Notes: a model not told the origin generated them from the letters alone. Counted from the first letter of the stretch, positions 23,941-32,765 are shown. The stretch: DNA of 43,355 nucleotides from an uncultured Collinsella sp. (GCA_905213265.1 CAJMHR010000019.1:1-43355), one strand, 5' to 3'. A program made the numbers and translations.

Positions 23941-24657
23941 TTAGAACAGGAGGGCGTAGATGACGGCGATGACGACGGAGGGGAGCATATTGGCCGTGCG
24001 GAAGGTCTGAGGACGGATGAGGTTGACGCCGACGCAGAAGATGAGCATGGAGCCTACGAGCGAAAGGCTGTTGAGGGCTGCTGTGGTCATGATGGGGGAG
24101 AGCGCGCCGGCAAACAACGTGATCGTCCCCTGGAACACGGCTACGGGCAGGGCCGAGAAGATGCAGCCGCGTCCGAGCGAGGCCGTCATGGTGCAGACGA
24201 TGATGCAGTCCAGCGCTCCCTTGAGGGCGAGCGTGGACCAGTCGCCGAGCAGGCCGTCTTGGATTGATCCCACGATAGCCATGGCACCGATACACACGGT
24301 GAGTGAAGTCGAGACAAAAGCGTTGGTGAACTCGTTATCGCCCTCACTGCCAGTCTTGCGCTTGAGCCATTCGCCAAGGTTCTCGATGGCGGCTTCCAAG
24401 TTGACGGCCTCGCCGATGAGCGAGCCGAGGGCGAACGAGACAATGAGCATGGTGGTGCCGGTGGTCGCCAGCGCTTCCCCATCGATAAGGAGCATCTTTT
24501 GCATGGTGCCGCCCAGGCCGATAAACAGGACGCACAGCCCCGATGCTTTCATGAGCGTGTCTTGGATGCGCGGTGTAATGAAGCGGCCGCCCGCTAATCC
24601 CAAAAGACCGCCCGCAACTAAAAGCACAACGTTGATGATTGTTCCCAAGCCCGGCAT
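23941..24657 (-). CDS. DUF554 membrane protein
   Basis: A 238-residue integral membrane protein of the YdfK/YqgA-type DUF554 family. It starts MPGLGTIINVVLLVAGGLLG and has six or seven hydrophobic helices with the conserved TVCIGAMAIVGSIQDG near the middle and GDNEFTNAF just before. The family is proposed to be a small transporter, with no settled substrate. ATG 24657 has AGGAGG 4 bases upstream; an open stretch to 24726 lacks a ribosome site. It has its own promoter and is not obviously linked to the neighbouring clusters. Confidence 0.88.
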   Translation of the reverse strand: MPGLGTIINVVLLVAGGLLGLAGGRFITPRIQDTLMKASGLCVLFIGLGGTMQKMLLIDGEALATTGTTMLIVSFALGSLIGEAVNLEAAIENLGEWLKRKTGSEGDNEFTNAFVSTSLTVCIGAMAIVGSIQDGLLGDWSTLALKGALDCIIVCTMTASLGRGCIFSALPVAVFQGTITLFAGALSPIMTTAALNSLSLVGSMLIFCVGVNLIRPQTFRTANMLPSVVIAVIYALLF

Positions 24658-24687
24658 GAGCCCTCCTGTATTGATGCCAACGTGGCA

Positions 24688-24696
24688 ATCGTAGCA
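24688..24696 (-). promoter_or_regulatory. Extended -10 promoter of the DUF554 gene
   Basis: TGCTACGAT on the minus strand, giving a predicted start near 24681 and a leader of 24 bases. It shares the TGCTAYGAT form with other promoters here. Confidence 0.5.
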
Positions 24697-24776
24697 GAAC
24701 GAAATGCGAGGCACATCGCGACTCATCTAATACGGTTATATAAGTGGTGTTAGGAATGATGCGCAGCATTTAAGCC

Positions 24777-26207
24777 TCAGGTGGTTGTCGGGACATAGGG
24801 ATAGTAGTCAAAGCGCAGTGTCATAAGCCGCTGTGGGGATTCAATAGCCGCGGCGATGATATTGGCATCGCGGGCACGATCAAACCCTTCGAGTTCGATC
24901 TGATACGAGACGTCTTGCATAATGTCCAGACGTCGCCAGGCTAGGAGTGTGTCGCCATCGAATTCCAAGGTCTTGCCTCCATCTGGAGCAACGGCGTATA
25001 GACGCAGCTTGGCGGTGGTTGCAGGGTCGACAACCGTGACCTTTTTAATTTCGTTTCGAGTATTCTTGGCGCCCAACAAGGTGAGCAGTGTTGGGGCCAC
25101 GACCTCGCCCGATGGCAAAAAGACGACTTCGATGGATTCGGGAAATGCGATGATGGCCGACTTGCGGACGGGTTGATTGGCGGCGGCAACTTCGATGTCC
25201 GCAGCGTCGATGACCTCTGTGTGGTCGAGCGCGGCAAGCACGCAGCAGTTACCTTCATCGATCTCTTGAGGATCAGCAAGCCCCAGACTGTCCGCGAGCT
25301 CGGGATCGTTTGGATCGTTAGCGGGCTCATTCGGTGCTTCGAGAGAAGCTGGGATGCCGTTTGTCGGCGACGGCGTGTCGCCCGCACCTGCTTCTTTGTC
25401 CGCGCTCTCTTCTTGTATGGTTGCGTTGATGGGTTCGTCGTTTGAGGGGAGCGTCTTGGCGTCAAGCGCGGAGGGAAGAATTCCGATGGCTCCGGATCCG
25501 TTCCACTCCATTTCGAGAAGCGCCGGGTCGGCAAGAATGCGTTGCCTGCTTTGCGCGTGGGCATCGATTTCAATAGGGCCTGTCTCTATCCCTCGTGTAA
25601 GGCTGAGTGATCCGGCTGGCTTCTCGAAATGAGCGTCTGTGTCTTTGGTGCTGACGGCGTAGAACAGCAGGGACGCTTCTCCCGCCGCGATGGCATCGGT
25701 GTCGGCTTTGGTCAGTCGCAACGATGTCGTGAATGAGAGGGTGGGCTGCGTGCCGTCTGCATTCGCGGCGGCGCAGCCCAGACATATACCGCCTCCTTTC
25801 TCAAAAAACGTACCGTCGAAGGCGACCTTCGCTCCGTTCGCCGAGTCATCGACCGAAGCGATGTCGATGCGCAGCTCTAAATTGCATGGATCGCCATCCG
25901 CATCGAGCACAACCGAGCGCCACATGCAGACGGCGCACCCCGCCTGGGAGCCGTTTGCCTTGTTCGAACGCTTGATATCCACGACTATCGAGTCGTCCGT
26001 ATTACGACGAAGGCATCCCGAGGTTGAGATCGCGGCCTGTGCGATCGAAAAACGCTCGCACGCAATGGCGCTCGACGGATTTGGTGCGGAACTTAGGGCT
26101 GCTGGTAAGGAGTCCGCCATGGCGGGAGTCGCCCAAGCGGCGACAGGCGTTCCGGTTGCGAGCGCGCCGCAGAGTGCGACGACGGGCAAAAGGTTCTTCG
26201 ATGCCAT
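24777..26207 (-). CDS. Large secreted protein, unknown family
   Basis: A 476-residue exported protein. Residues 1-31 are a signal peptide (hydrophobic core LLPVVALCGALATGTPVAA, likely cut after AMA). The mature part has cysteine-rich stretches (GCAVCMW, GICLGCAAAN) that could be disulphide-linked, and a long Asp/Glu/Pro-rich linker at about 265-320. A second domain near the C-terminus shows beta-strand character (IEVVFLPSGEVVAPTLLTLL). No membrane anchor or sorting signal is seen at the end. The ATG has AAGGAG 5 bases upstream. It is the last gene of a run of exported proteins and probably one of their surface partners. I do not recognise the family. Confidence 0.75.
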   Translation of the reverse strand: MASKNLLPVVALCGALATGTPVAAWATPAMADSLPAALSSAPNPSSAIACERFSIAQAAISTSGCLRRNTDDSIVVDIKRSNKANGSQAGCAVCMWRSVVLDADGDPCNLELRIDIASVDDSANGAKVAFDGTFFEKGGGICLGCAAANADGTQPTLSFTTSLRLTKADTDAIAAGEASLLFYAVSTKDTDAHFEKPAGSLSLTRGIETGPIEIDAHAQSRQRILADPALLEMEWNGSGAIGILPSALDAKTLPSNDEPINATIQEESADKEAGAGDTPSPTNGIPASLEAPNEPANDPNDPELADSLGLADPQEIDEGNCCVLAALDHTEVIDAADIEVAAANQPVRKSAIIAFPESIEVVFLPSGEVVAPTLLTLLGAKNTRNEIKKVTVVDPATTAKLRLYAVAPDGGKTLEFDGDTLLAWRRLDIMQDVSYQIELEGFDRARDANIIAAAIESPQRLMTLRFDYYPYVPTTT

Positions 26208-26225
26208 GGGGTCTCCTTAGCTAAT

Positions 26226-26507
26226 TTAGTGCGGCCTGTCCATGTTTTGTTTCTGGCTGCGTTTGATGTGCAGACCGAGGCCGGCGGTTCCTGCGCCTGC
26301 TGCTGTGGCGCCTGCTGCCAAGAGCCATCGTCCATCGCCTGTCTGCGCCAACGGTTCCTCGCGGTCGCCGCGGTCGAGCTCCGAGAGGTTGACCGTCACT
26401 TGCGTGGCGGCCTGCGCCTGTTCTTGCTGGGCAAAGGCCATGGCTGGCCCAAACGCTAGGATGCTGACGGCGGCGGCCAGGGCGACGGCCTTATGCCGTG
26501 TGCGCAC
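26226..26507 (-). CDS. Small cell-wall protein with LAQTG sorting signal
   Basis: About 93 residues from the GTG at 26507. A signal peptide (AVALAAAVSILAFGPAMAFA) is followed by a short charged mature part. Then LAQTG (residues 53-57), a hydrophobic helix WLLAAGATAAGAGTAGLGL and the basic tail IKRSQK form a complete sortase signal of the LAXTG type common in Actinobacteria. Only about 25 mature residues precede the signal, so it may serve as an anchor for another subunit. The start is uncertain: a TTG at 26537 is in frame, and both overlap the end of the preceding gene. Confidence 0.7.
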   Translation of the reverse strand: MRTRHKAVALAAAVSILAFGPAMAFAQQEQAQAATQVTVNLSELDRGDREEPLAQTGDGRWLLAAGATAAGAGTAGLGLHIKRSQKQNMDRPH

Positions 26508-27090
26508 CGGGCTCGACCGTCCAGGTGATCGTCGCAACCTGATCGCCTTCGCCGGTTACGCGGAAGATGTCGCGCGTGACGCGGGCGACGTTTCCGCTTG
26601 TCTTGAGCTTGATTTTGTCCGTGCCGCCGGCAATGCCCTGGTAGCCCATGTCGAAGGCTGCATTCTTGGAAAGATCGAGGCCCGTCCCCTGCATTGCGGC
26701 GCTGGCGTTCTGGAGCGCGCCGTCGGGGCCGACCTTAAAGTCGATGGAGTTCTGCGCGGTTCCGGCCTTGGCGTCGGCGGCAATGGTCCAGGTGTTCATG
26801 GCGTCGATCTTCATGTTGGTGACATGGATGCCGTAGGCCGAATGATTGTCGATGGTGGTCGCGTCTTCTGAGGGGCCCTGAAGCGTGCCGTCGGCCTTGG
26901 CGACGAAGGGAATAACCGTCGGAACTTTGAACTCAACGTTGTCGATCTCGGTCCTGACCATTACCTTCGTGGTTCCAACGCGCCCGGCCGCCATAGCTGG
27001 CGTCGGGGCAGCGCCCATTGCGAGCGCGAGCGCGAGCCCTGCGCCCACGACGAGCGCTCTGGCTCCGTTCATGTTTCTGGTGATGTCCAT
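26491..27090 (-). CDS. Secreted protein with WxL-like C-terminal strand, unknown family
   Basis: A 199-residue exported protein with signal peptide (ALVVGAGLALALAMGAAPTPAMA). The mature region is beta-rich with few charges. It ends in ATITWTVEPGAHTA, reminiscent of the WxL-type or CalY-like surface repeat proteins, although the strict WxL spacing is not met. ATG 27090 has AAAGGA 6 bases upstream. Its end overlaps the LAQTG gene. It may be a major surface or pilin-like subunit in this cluster, which is inference. Confidence 0.72.
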   Translation of the reverse strand: MDITRNMNGARALVVGAGLALALAMGAAPTPAMAAGRVGTTKVMVRTEIDNVEFKVPTVIPFVAKADGTLQGPSEDATTIDNHSAYGIHVTNMKIDAMNTWTIAADAKAGTAQNSIDFKVGPDGALQNASAAMQGTGLDLSKNAAFDMGYQGIAGGTDKIKLKTSGNVARVTRDIFRVTGEGDQVATITWTVEPGAHTA

Positions 27091-27180
27091 GGTCGTTCCT
27101 TTCTATTCGCCGCGGGCCGTCCCCGCGATGATTGGACGAATGCTGGTGAATTGCGTGCGGTGCCGCGTCGGCCGGAAAAG

Positions 27181-27690
27181 CTAGTTCTCGGCTTGCTCAA
27201 CCCGCACCTTGACACGTGTCGGATTGCCGTGGCTGTCGAGGGTCTTGGCATCGAGTGCCTGGATCTCGATGTACGCCTCGCCTTCTTTGATGTCGCCGGC
27301 GGGGCACGTCTCGATTGTCTTGCCGGTCTCGACCACACCGGATTCGTACATGGTCTCGTCGTTTTGGATGACGCGGAATCGCTGGGGAAATTTATTGTCT
27401 TGGACGTTTTGCACGTTGACGCGCAGCTTGCCGTCCTCCTGCAGCTGAGCGACCGGCGCGACCGAAATCGTCATCATGTTGTCGCGGACGATGGCGTCGA
27501 GCTCATCTTGGATTTCCCGGCGCGTTTTGCCCTCGGCCGTCGTGACCGAAGCGCCCGCCTCGGGTACGGGCTGCGACTGCCAAGCGTATAGTCCTACGGC
27601 GACAAGGGCACAGACGATGGCCAGGCAGGCAACGATGAGCTTCCTGCGATGCCCCAGGCCTGCAAAGTGGGGTGGCTTCTTCGCGCTCAT
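27181..27690 (-). CDS. Membrane-anchored surface protein, unknown family
   Basis: A 169-residue protein with a short cytoplasmic basic start (RRK), one membrane helix (LIVACLAIVCALVAVGLYAW, residues 18-37) and an extracytoplasmic domain of about 125 residues. That domain contains MMTISVAPVAQLQEDGKLRV and RVIQNDETMYESGVVETGKT, a beta-sandwich-like pattern. The ATG overlaps the stop of the preceding gene (ATGA). Gene order places it second in the exported-protein cluster. Confidence 0.75.
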   Translation of the reverse strand: MSAKKPPHFAGLGHRRKLIVACLAIVCALVAVGLYAWQSQPVPEAGASVTTAEGKTRREIQDELDAIVRDNMMTISVAPVAQLQEDGKLRVNVQNVQDNKFPQRFRVIQNDETMYESGVVETGKTIETCPAGDIKEGEAYIEIQALDAKTLDSHGNPTRVKVRVEQAEN

Positions 27691-27983
27691 GCGGCATCCT
27701 TGACGGTATAGATGCGCGCAAAGGTGGACGGGTCCGCTCCAAAGAGCATGTGAAGCATCAGACGGCGCGAGTAGACGAGCTCGTCGAAGTCGGGAGGGAG
27801 CTCGATGTCGTGGATATGCGCGATGTGGTGGGCGAGCGCCGAGAACGACTCGGGGTCGCAGATCACATCGGTGGTAACGTGGTAGACCGTCGTATCGGGG
27901 AATGCCTCTTCGTCGAAAGGCAGGAGATGGGGATCGTCGTCGACTTCGATGGCGATGCCGTACTGGGGCCAGTAATATGCCAT
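27687..27983 (-). CDS. Small acidic protein of unknown function
   Basis: A 98-residue protein, first of the exported-protein cluster but lacking a signal peptide or membrane segment. It is rich in Asp, His and Tyr: YYWPQYGIAIEVDDDPH at the start and HHIAHIHDIELPPDFDELVY in the middle. The YGIAIEVDDD string faintly recalls the Asp/Glu core of restriction-endonuclease-like folds, as in DUF559 proteins, but no Lys partner is evident. It could be a truncated domain. The ATG has GGGAGG 5 bases upstream, and its stop overlaps the next gene. Confidence 0.7.
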   Translation of the reverse strand: MAYYWPQYGIAIEVDDDPHLLPFDEEAFPDTTVYHVTTDVICDPESFSALAHHIAHIHDIELPPDFDELVYSRRLMLHMLFGADPSTFARIYTVKDAA

Positions 27984-28330
27984 GGGAACCTCCCTGCTTC
28001 TGGGGCCAAAACTTCTATCGGTTTTGGCTGTCGACGCCGACCGTATCAGCCGCTACTTGACCAATTTCTGACCAAATGCTTGACGGATTGGCGTCTCCGC
28101 AGGTAAAAGGCGGCAAAAAATACTCCAACTTTTTTTCGAGCGACAATCGCGCGGTCGGCGACGGCGGGGCCATATGTGTCAAAAGCATCGTCTGCCGAGG
28201 AAGCCTTGCCGTTCGCCGAATTGCACGAACGTAAAAATCGCCAATTATGGAGACGGTCTCGAACACGTCGACGAAACGATGCGGTAACATCTCCCTGCAA
28301 ACACTGTAGTTAGCTAAAGGGGGAGTTCGC
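27984..28330. other. Intergenic region between divergent transcripts
   Basis: This 347-base gap separates the exported-protein cluster (minus) from the lactate dehydrogenase operon (plus). It contains a hairpin GCCAAAAC (28005-28012) / GTTTTGGC (28021-28028) and a small palindrome GAGAC-G-GTCTC near 28250. The ribosome site GGGGGAG lies at about 28319-28325 before GTG 28331. No convincing coding frame or -35/-10 pair was found; TAACAT near 28285 and TGTAGT near 28306 are weak -10 candidates. Confidence 0.5.
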
Positions 28331-29932
28331 GTGTCTGCAACCATTAAACCCTTCACCGACGAGTTCGAAGAGTATGGTCGCGATGAGTCTCGCGCATCGG
28401 GCGAGGCCTCGAGCATCTCGTTTCCGACGACGGAAGACGAGGTCCGCACCATTTTGGGAAAGCTCCATGCCGAGTGTGTCCCGGTAACGGTTCAGGGCGC
28501 CCGAACCGGCCTTGCCGCCGGTGCCGTGCCCCACGGCGGGCATATCCTCAATACTTCCCGTATGAATCGCTACTTGGGCCTTCGCCGCGATGAACAAGGC
28601 CAATTTCTGCTGCGCGTGGAGCCGGGCGTTGCTCTCTCGGAGCTGCGCAAGCAGCTGAGCAAGAAGGTGCTGCCGACCGCTGGTTGGGACCAGGCATCGC
28701 TTGAGGCCTACGAGGAGTTCCAAGAGGCCCCCGAGCAGTTCTTTCCCACCGATCCCACCGAGGCGTCTGCCTGTCTGGGCGGCATGGCGGCATGCAACGC
28801 CTCCGGTGCCCGCAGCTACGCTTACGGCCCCATGCGCCCGCATATCACGGGACTCCACGTCGCGCTGGCTGATGGCGATTTGCTTGAGCTTCAGCGCGGC
28901 GAGGCTTTTGCCCAGGGCCGCCACCTGTCGCTCGTGACGGCAGCGGGCCGTACGCTCGAGCTCGATCTTCCCGGCTATACCATGCCCAAGACAAAAAATG
29001 CCTCAGGCTATTTCGTTGCGGACGAAATGGACGCCATCGACCTCTTTATCGGTGCGTGCGGCACACTCGGCGTCATTACCGAGCTCGAGATCGCCCTGCA
29101 GGCGGCGCCTGCGGTCGTTTGGGGTGTGAGCTGCTTTTTCGATAGCGAAGACAAGGCCGTGTCCTTTACCGATTCCGTGCGTCCCGTCCTGTCCCATGCG
29201 GCTGCCATCGAGTACTTCGACGCTGGCGCCCTGGATATTCTACGTCGCCAGCGCGAGCAGTCGACAGCGTTTGCCTCGCTGCCGGCGCTCGACAAAGAGG
29301 CCAAGGTCTGTGTCTACGTGGAGCTCGACTGCGATGACGAGGCCCAGGCGACCGAGGAACTGTACCACCTGGGATGGGTGCTCGAGTTTGCGGGTGGCCG
29401 CGACGATGCGACATGGGTCGCGCGCACCGAGGTTGATCGCGAGTGCCAGCGGTTCTTCCGCCATGCGGTCCCCGAGAGCGTCAATATGCTTATCGACGAG
29501 CGCCGCCGCACGGATCCCACCATCACCAAACTGGGTTCGGACATGTCGGTGCCCAATGCACGCCTTGCCGATGTCGTGGCCCTCTATCGCCGCACACTGG
29601 CCGAAAGCGGGCTTGAATCTGCTGCCTGGGGGCACATCGGTAACAACCATCTGCATGTGAACATTCTGCCGCGCGATGCGCAGGACTACCGTCGCGGTGG
29701 CGAGCTGTTTGCCCAGTGGGCTGCGGAGGTAACGGCTATGGGCGGTGCCGTTTCTGCCGAGCACGGCGTCGGCAAGATCAAGGCGGGCTTCTTAGAGACG
29801 ATGTACGGTCACGAGGCCATGGTCGAGTCGGCGCGGCTTAAACTCCAGCTCGATCCCGACGGGCAGCTGGGTCGCGGCAACCTGTTTTCGGAGAAGCTCT
29901 TGGATGAGCTCGTCCAGAAAGGGGGCGCGTGA
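28331..29932 (+). CDS. FAD-linked lactate dehydrogenase, electron-confurcating type
   Basis: A 533-residue FAD protein of the GlcD/LctD type. The FAD-binding fold carries PVTVQGARTGLAAGAVP, GWDQASLEAY-like linker, FFPTDPTEASACLGGMAA and MPKTKNASGY. The C-terminal FAD-oxidase domain has GHIGNNHLHVNI and AEHGVGKIKAGFLE. In anaerobes such as Acetobacterium, this enzyme works with EtfAB to oxidise lactate with NAD+ by confurcation with reduced ferredoxin. Here EtfB and a ferredoxin-EtfA fusion follow directly, so the same use is likely. The start is GTG with GGGGGAG 5 bases upstream. The exact hydroxyacid substrate is inferred from the operon. Confidence 0.85.
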   Translation: MSATIKPFTDEFEEYGRDESRASGEASSISFPTTEDEVRTILGKLHAECVPVTVQGARTGLAAGAVPHGGHILNTSRMNRYLGLRRDEQGQFLLRVEPGVALSELRKQLSKKVLPTAGWDQASLEAYEEFQEAPEQFFPTDPTEASACLGGMAACNASGARSYAYGPMRPHITGLHVALADGDLLELQRGEAFAQGRHLSLVTAAGRTLELDLPGYTMPKTKNASGYFVADEMDAIDLFIGACGTLGVITELEIALQAAPAVVWGVSCFFDSEDKAVSFTDSVRPVLSHAAAIEYFDAGALDILRRQREQSTAFASLPALDKEAKVCVYVELDCDDEAQATEELYHLGWVLEFAGGRDDATWVARTEVDRECQRFFRHAVPESVNMLIDERRRTDPTITKLGSDMSVPNARLADVVALYRRTLAESGLESAAWGHIGNNHLHVNILPRDAQDYRRGGELFAQWAAEVTAMGGAVSAEHGVGKIKAGFLETMYGHEAMVESARLKLQLDPDGQLGRGNLFSEKLLDELVQKGGA

Positions 29933-29934
29933 AG

Positions 29935-30750
29935 ATGAGCGATTTCCATATGGTGGTGTGCGTCAAGGCGGTGCCGGGCAGCACCGAGGTCAAGATGGAC
30001 CTCAAGACCAATACCATCGTGCGCGATGGCAAGCAGGCGGTCATTAATCCCTTTGACGCGAGTGCTTTGGAATGCGCGCTGGCGCTGAAGGACGAGTTTA
30101 TCGGCTTTGGCATGGATGTGCGCGTGACGGTGGTGTCGATGGGCATCCCCGCGACCGAATCGCTGCTGCGCGACTGTATCGCCCGCGGTGCCGACGACGC
30201 GCTGCTGCTGACCGACCGAGCCTTTGCGGGCGCCGATACCCTAGCCACCACCTATGCCCTCAAGTGCGGCATCGAGGCGCTCGACGAGGACTTCGACCTG
30301 CTCATCTGCGGCAAGATGGCGGTGGATGGCGATACGGCCCAGATTGGTCCCGAGCTTGCCGGTGCCTTTGAGATTCCCTGTGTGACCGACGTGAGCTGCG
30401 TGCAGAGCGCGGGCTTTACGACGTGTGGCTCGCTGGCGCTCGTTCACGGATGCGATGCCGGCGAGGAGACGGTGTGTCTTGAGATGCCGTGCGCGATGAC
30501 GGCTGCCAAGGAGATTGGCCAGTTGCGTATGCCGAGTATTGCCGGTATTCGCGCGGCGGAGGAGGCGGACGTGCGCGTGGTCAGTGCCGCCGACGTGAAC
30601 GCCGACCCCGCGCGTTGCGGTCTTGCCGGGTCGCCGACACAGGTCGTGCGCTCGTTTGTGCCCGACCGTGACCAAACGTGCGAGGCCGTTGAGGGGACGG
30701 CGTCCGAGCAGGCGGTAGAACTTGCCAAGATTATCGAGGGGATGGCATAG
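29935..30750 (+). CDS. etfB: Electron transfer flavoprotein beta subunit
   Basis: A 271-residue EtfB. It begins with VVCVKAVPGSTEVKMD and contains NPFDASALECALALKD, GADDALLLTDRAFAGADTLATT and MAVDGDTAQIGPELAG, the binding site for the bifurcating FAD or AMP. The alternative GTG at 29929 would add two residues. The lactate dehydrogenase stop overlaps that GTG by one codon (GTGA), so translation is coupled. It pairs with the ferredoxin-EtfA downstream. Confidence 0.9.
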   Translation: MSDFHMVVCVKAVPGSTEVKMDLKTNTIVRDGKQAVINPFDASALECALALKDEFIGFGMDVRVTVVSMGIPATESLLRDCIARGADDALLLTDRAFAGADTLATTYALKCGIEALDEDFDLLICGKMAVDGDTAQIGPELAGAFEIPCVTDVSCVQSAGFTTCGSLALVHGCDAGEETVCLEMPCAMTAAKEIGQLRMPSIAGIRAAEEADVRVVSAADVNADPARCGLAGSPTQVVRSFVPDRDQTCEAVEGTASEQAVELAKIIEGMA

Positions 30751-31956
30751 ATGAGCGGACTGATTATCGATAGCGAAGCCTGTATCGGCTGCGGTCGCTG
30801 CGTTCGCGCCTGTGCCTCGGGCGGCATCGTAGTGGAAGGCGAGCGACCCAGCCGATGCGCCCGCGTAACCGACGGCTGCATCCTATGCGGTGGGTGCGTC
30901 GACGCCTGCCCTGTCAACGCTATCTCGATCGAGCGTGACGAGGCCGCCGGCGCGGTTGACCTCGATGCGTATCGAGACATTTGGGCATTCGTGCAGACCG
31001 ACGAGCACAACGCCGTGGCTCCCGTGGCCTACGAGCTCATGGGCAAGGGGCGCGAGCTTGCCGATGCTCGCGGCTGCCGTCTGGTGGCACTGATCGGCAT
31101 GAGCCCCGAGGGCTCGCTCAGGGATCTCGAACACCTGGTTTGTGCCGGCGCGGACGAGGTCCTGGCCTGTCGCGACGAGCGCCTGCGCCAAAACGATGCG
31201 GAGGTCTACGCCCGCTTGATCTGCGATTTGGTAGCCGAACGCAAACCCGAGGCCATCTTATACGGTGCGACCGCTTTTGGTCGCGAACTGGCACCCGGCG
31301 TTGCCGTGCGCTTGCAGACGGGCCTTACGGCTGACTGCACCGTACTTTCGATGGATACGGAGACGGGACTGCTGCAACAGACGCGTCCGGCGTTTGGCGG
31401 CAACCTGATGGCCACCATCGTCTGCCCCAATCATCGTCCCCAGATGGCAACGGTTCGTCCCGGCATCTTTAAGGCGCCCGACTTTGACTACGACCGCTCT
31501 GGCACGATCACCCAGATATCGCTTGCGGATGATGCTAAGGCTCGTGTCGAGATTTCGATTCCCGCCGAGGAGTGGGGGCAGCAGGCTTCGATCGCCGATG
31601 CCGAGCGCCTGGTCGTGGTGGGTCGCGGCATTGGTTCCAAGAAAAACCTGCCGCTGATGCGAAGGCTCGCCGAGGCTCTGGGAGCCGAGCTTGGCTGCAC
31701 GCGACCTGTCGTGGAGGCCGGCTGGTTAGAGTATCGCCATCAGATCGGCCAGACGGGCGTATCGGTTTCGCCCAAGCTTCTCGTGAGTATCGGTGTTTCG
31801 GGCGCCATCCAGCATCTTGCCGGCATCGGTGGGGCGGAGTGCATTATTGCCATCAACGAGGACCCAGATGCCCCCATTTTTGGTGCTGCCCAGTACAAGG
31901 TTGTCGGTGATGCCGTCGAGGTCGTCGAGGAGCTGCTGGCCCAGCTTGAGCGCTAG
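30751..31956 (+). CDS. etfA: Ferredoxin-EtfA fusion, electron transfer flavoprotein alpha subunit
   Basis: A 401-residue protein whose first 60 residues hold two 4Fe-4S clusters (CIGCGRCVRAC, then CILCGGCVDACP). An EtfA domain follows, with the late FAD-binding segment VVVGRGIGSKKNLP, GQTGVSVSPKLLVSIGVSGA, and IQHLAGIGGAE. Fused ferredoxin on EtfA is typical of electron-bifurcating complexes such as LctBCD. The ATG sits immediately after the etfB stop. The gene ends in CTAG, where the minus-strand HD gene also ends. Confidence 0.92.
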   Translation: MSGLIIDSEACIGCGRCVRACASGGIVVEGERPSRCARVTDGCILCGGCVDACPVNAISIERDEAAGAVDLDAYRDIWAFVQTDEHNAVAPVAYELMGKGRELADARGCRLVALIGMSPEGSLRDLEHLVCAGADEVLACRDERLRQNDAEVYARLICDLVAERKPEAILYGATAFGRELAPGVAVRLQTGLTADCTVLSMDTETGLLQQTRPAFGGNLMATIVCPNHRPQMATVRPGIFKAPDFDYDRSGTITQISLADDAKARVEISIPAEEWGQQASIADAERLVVVGRGIGSKKNLPLMRRLAEALGAELGCTRPVVEAGWLEYRHQIGQTGVSVSPKLLVSIGVSGAIQHLAGIGGAECIIAINEDPDAPIFGAAQYKVVGDAVEVVEELLAQLER

Positions 31957-32765
31957 GCGCGCGCCAGCCAGTCGCGCATCTCGTCCTTTAGACGGCTCCA
32001 GGTTGCCTGCGTGGCGGGGTCGGTAAAGGGTCGCGTAATGCCAAAGGGCGCGTCGAGCAGGCGGTGGATATCGCCCTGTTCGCGCGCCAGCGCGCGGCTT
32101 GCCGGATAGACGAGCTCAAACATAAAGCAGATAAGCCCCACCAAGAAGTCGGCGGGCTCATCGCGCTCATCGCGTGCGACGCAGCGGTGCTCGTCAAAGG
32201 CGGCAAGTGTCGGCGACGAGAAACGGCTGCCGAGAAACGTCTTCTCGTCCACCTTGAGGATAGTGTCGACGGTGCTGTCGGCGATGGTGCGCATAATGTC
32301 CATCTTGTCACCATCGCGCACGATATCGCAGAAGCTCCGCGTGCGCACGTCGAGCCGCGCGGGTAGGCGGAAATCGCTGTGATAGGCAATGCTCGCTCGG
32401 ATGAGCTCATCTTCTGCCGGGTCATCGATAAAGTTGCGGATGCTCGTTACGGCGGGTGCATCGGCGGGATTCTCGCCAAAGAGGACCTCGATGCCCAGCG
32501 CCGCATGGCTCATGCTCTCGGCGTCCTTAAAGGTGTCCCAGCGTCGCAGCTGCTCAAAGCGGCCCATATCGTGTAGCAGGCCGCAAAGCCATGCCAGGTC
32601 AATATCTTCTGACGACCAGCCCTGCTCGCGCGCTACGGCATCGCACGCCTCGGCCACGTGGTACGTATGCTCGATTTTGAGCGCGATGCGTGGGTTGGTG
32701 GCGTCGTAGGCATCGGTGTAGCTTTTGAAGGCCGCGCGCGCCCGGTCTCGATCGATAGCAGTCAT
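31953..32765 (-). CDS. HD-domain phosphohydrolase
   Basis: A 270-residue metal-dependent HD-domain protein. The metal residues appear as HTYHVAEACDAVA (His), GLLHDMGRFEQL (His-Asp) and a later DGDKMD (Asp), with HSDFRLP in between. Similar proteins hydrolyse nucleotides or second messengers, and the substrate is unknown. ATG 32765 has AGGAAG 6 bases upstream. Its stop and that of etfA share the palindrome CTAG, so the transcripts converge with a 3-base overlap and no terminator between. Confidence 0.87.
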   Translation of the reverse strand: MTAIDRDRARAAFKSYTDAYDATNPRIALKIEHTYHVAEACDAVAREQGWSSEDIDLAWLCGLLHDMGRFEQLRRWDTFKDAESMSHAALGIEVLFGENPADAPAVTSIRNFIDDPAEDELIRASIAYHSDFRLPARLDVRTRSFCDIVRDGDKMDIMRTIADSTVDTILKVDEKTFLGSRFSSPTLAAFDEHRCVARDERDEPADFLVGLICFMFELVYPASRALAREQGDIHRLLDAPFGITRPFTDPATQATWSRLKDEMRDWLARA

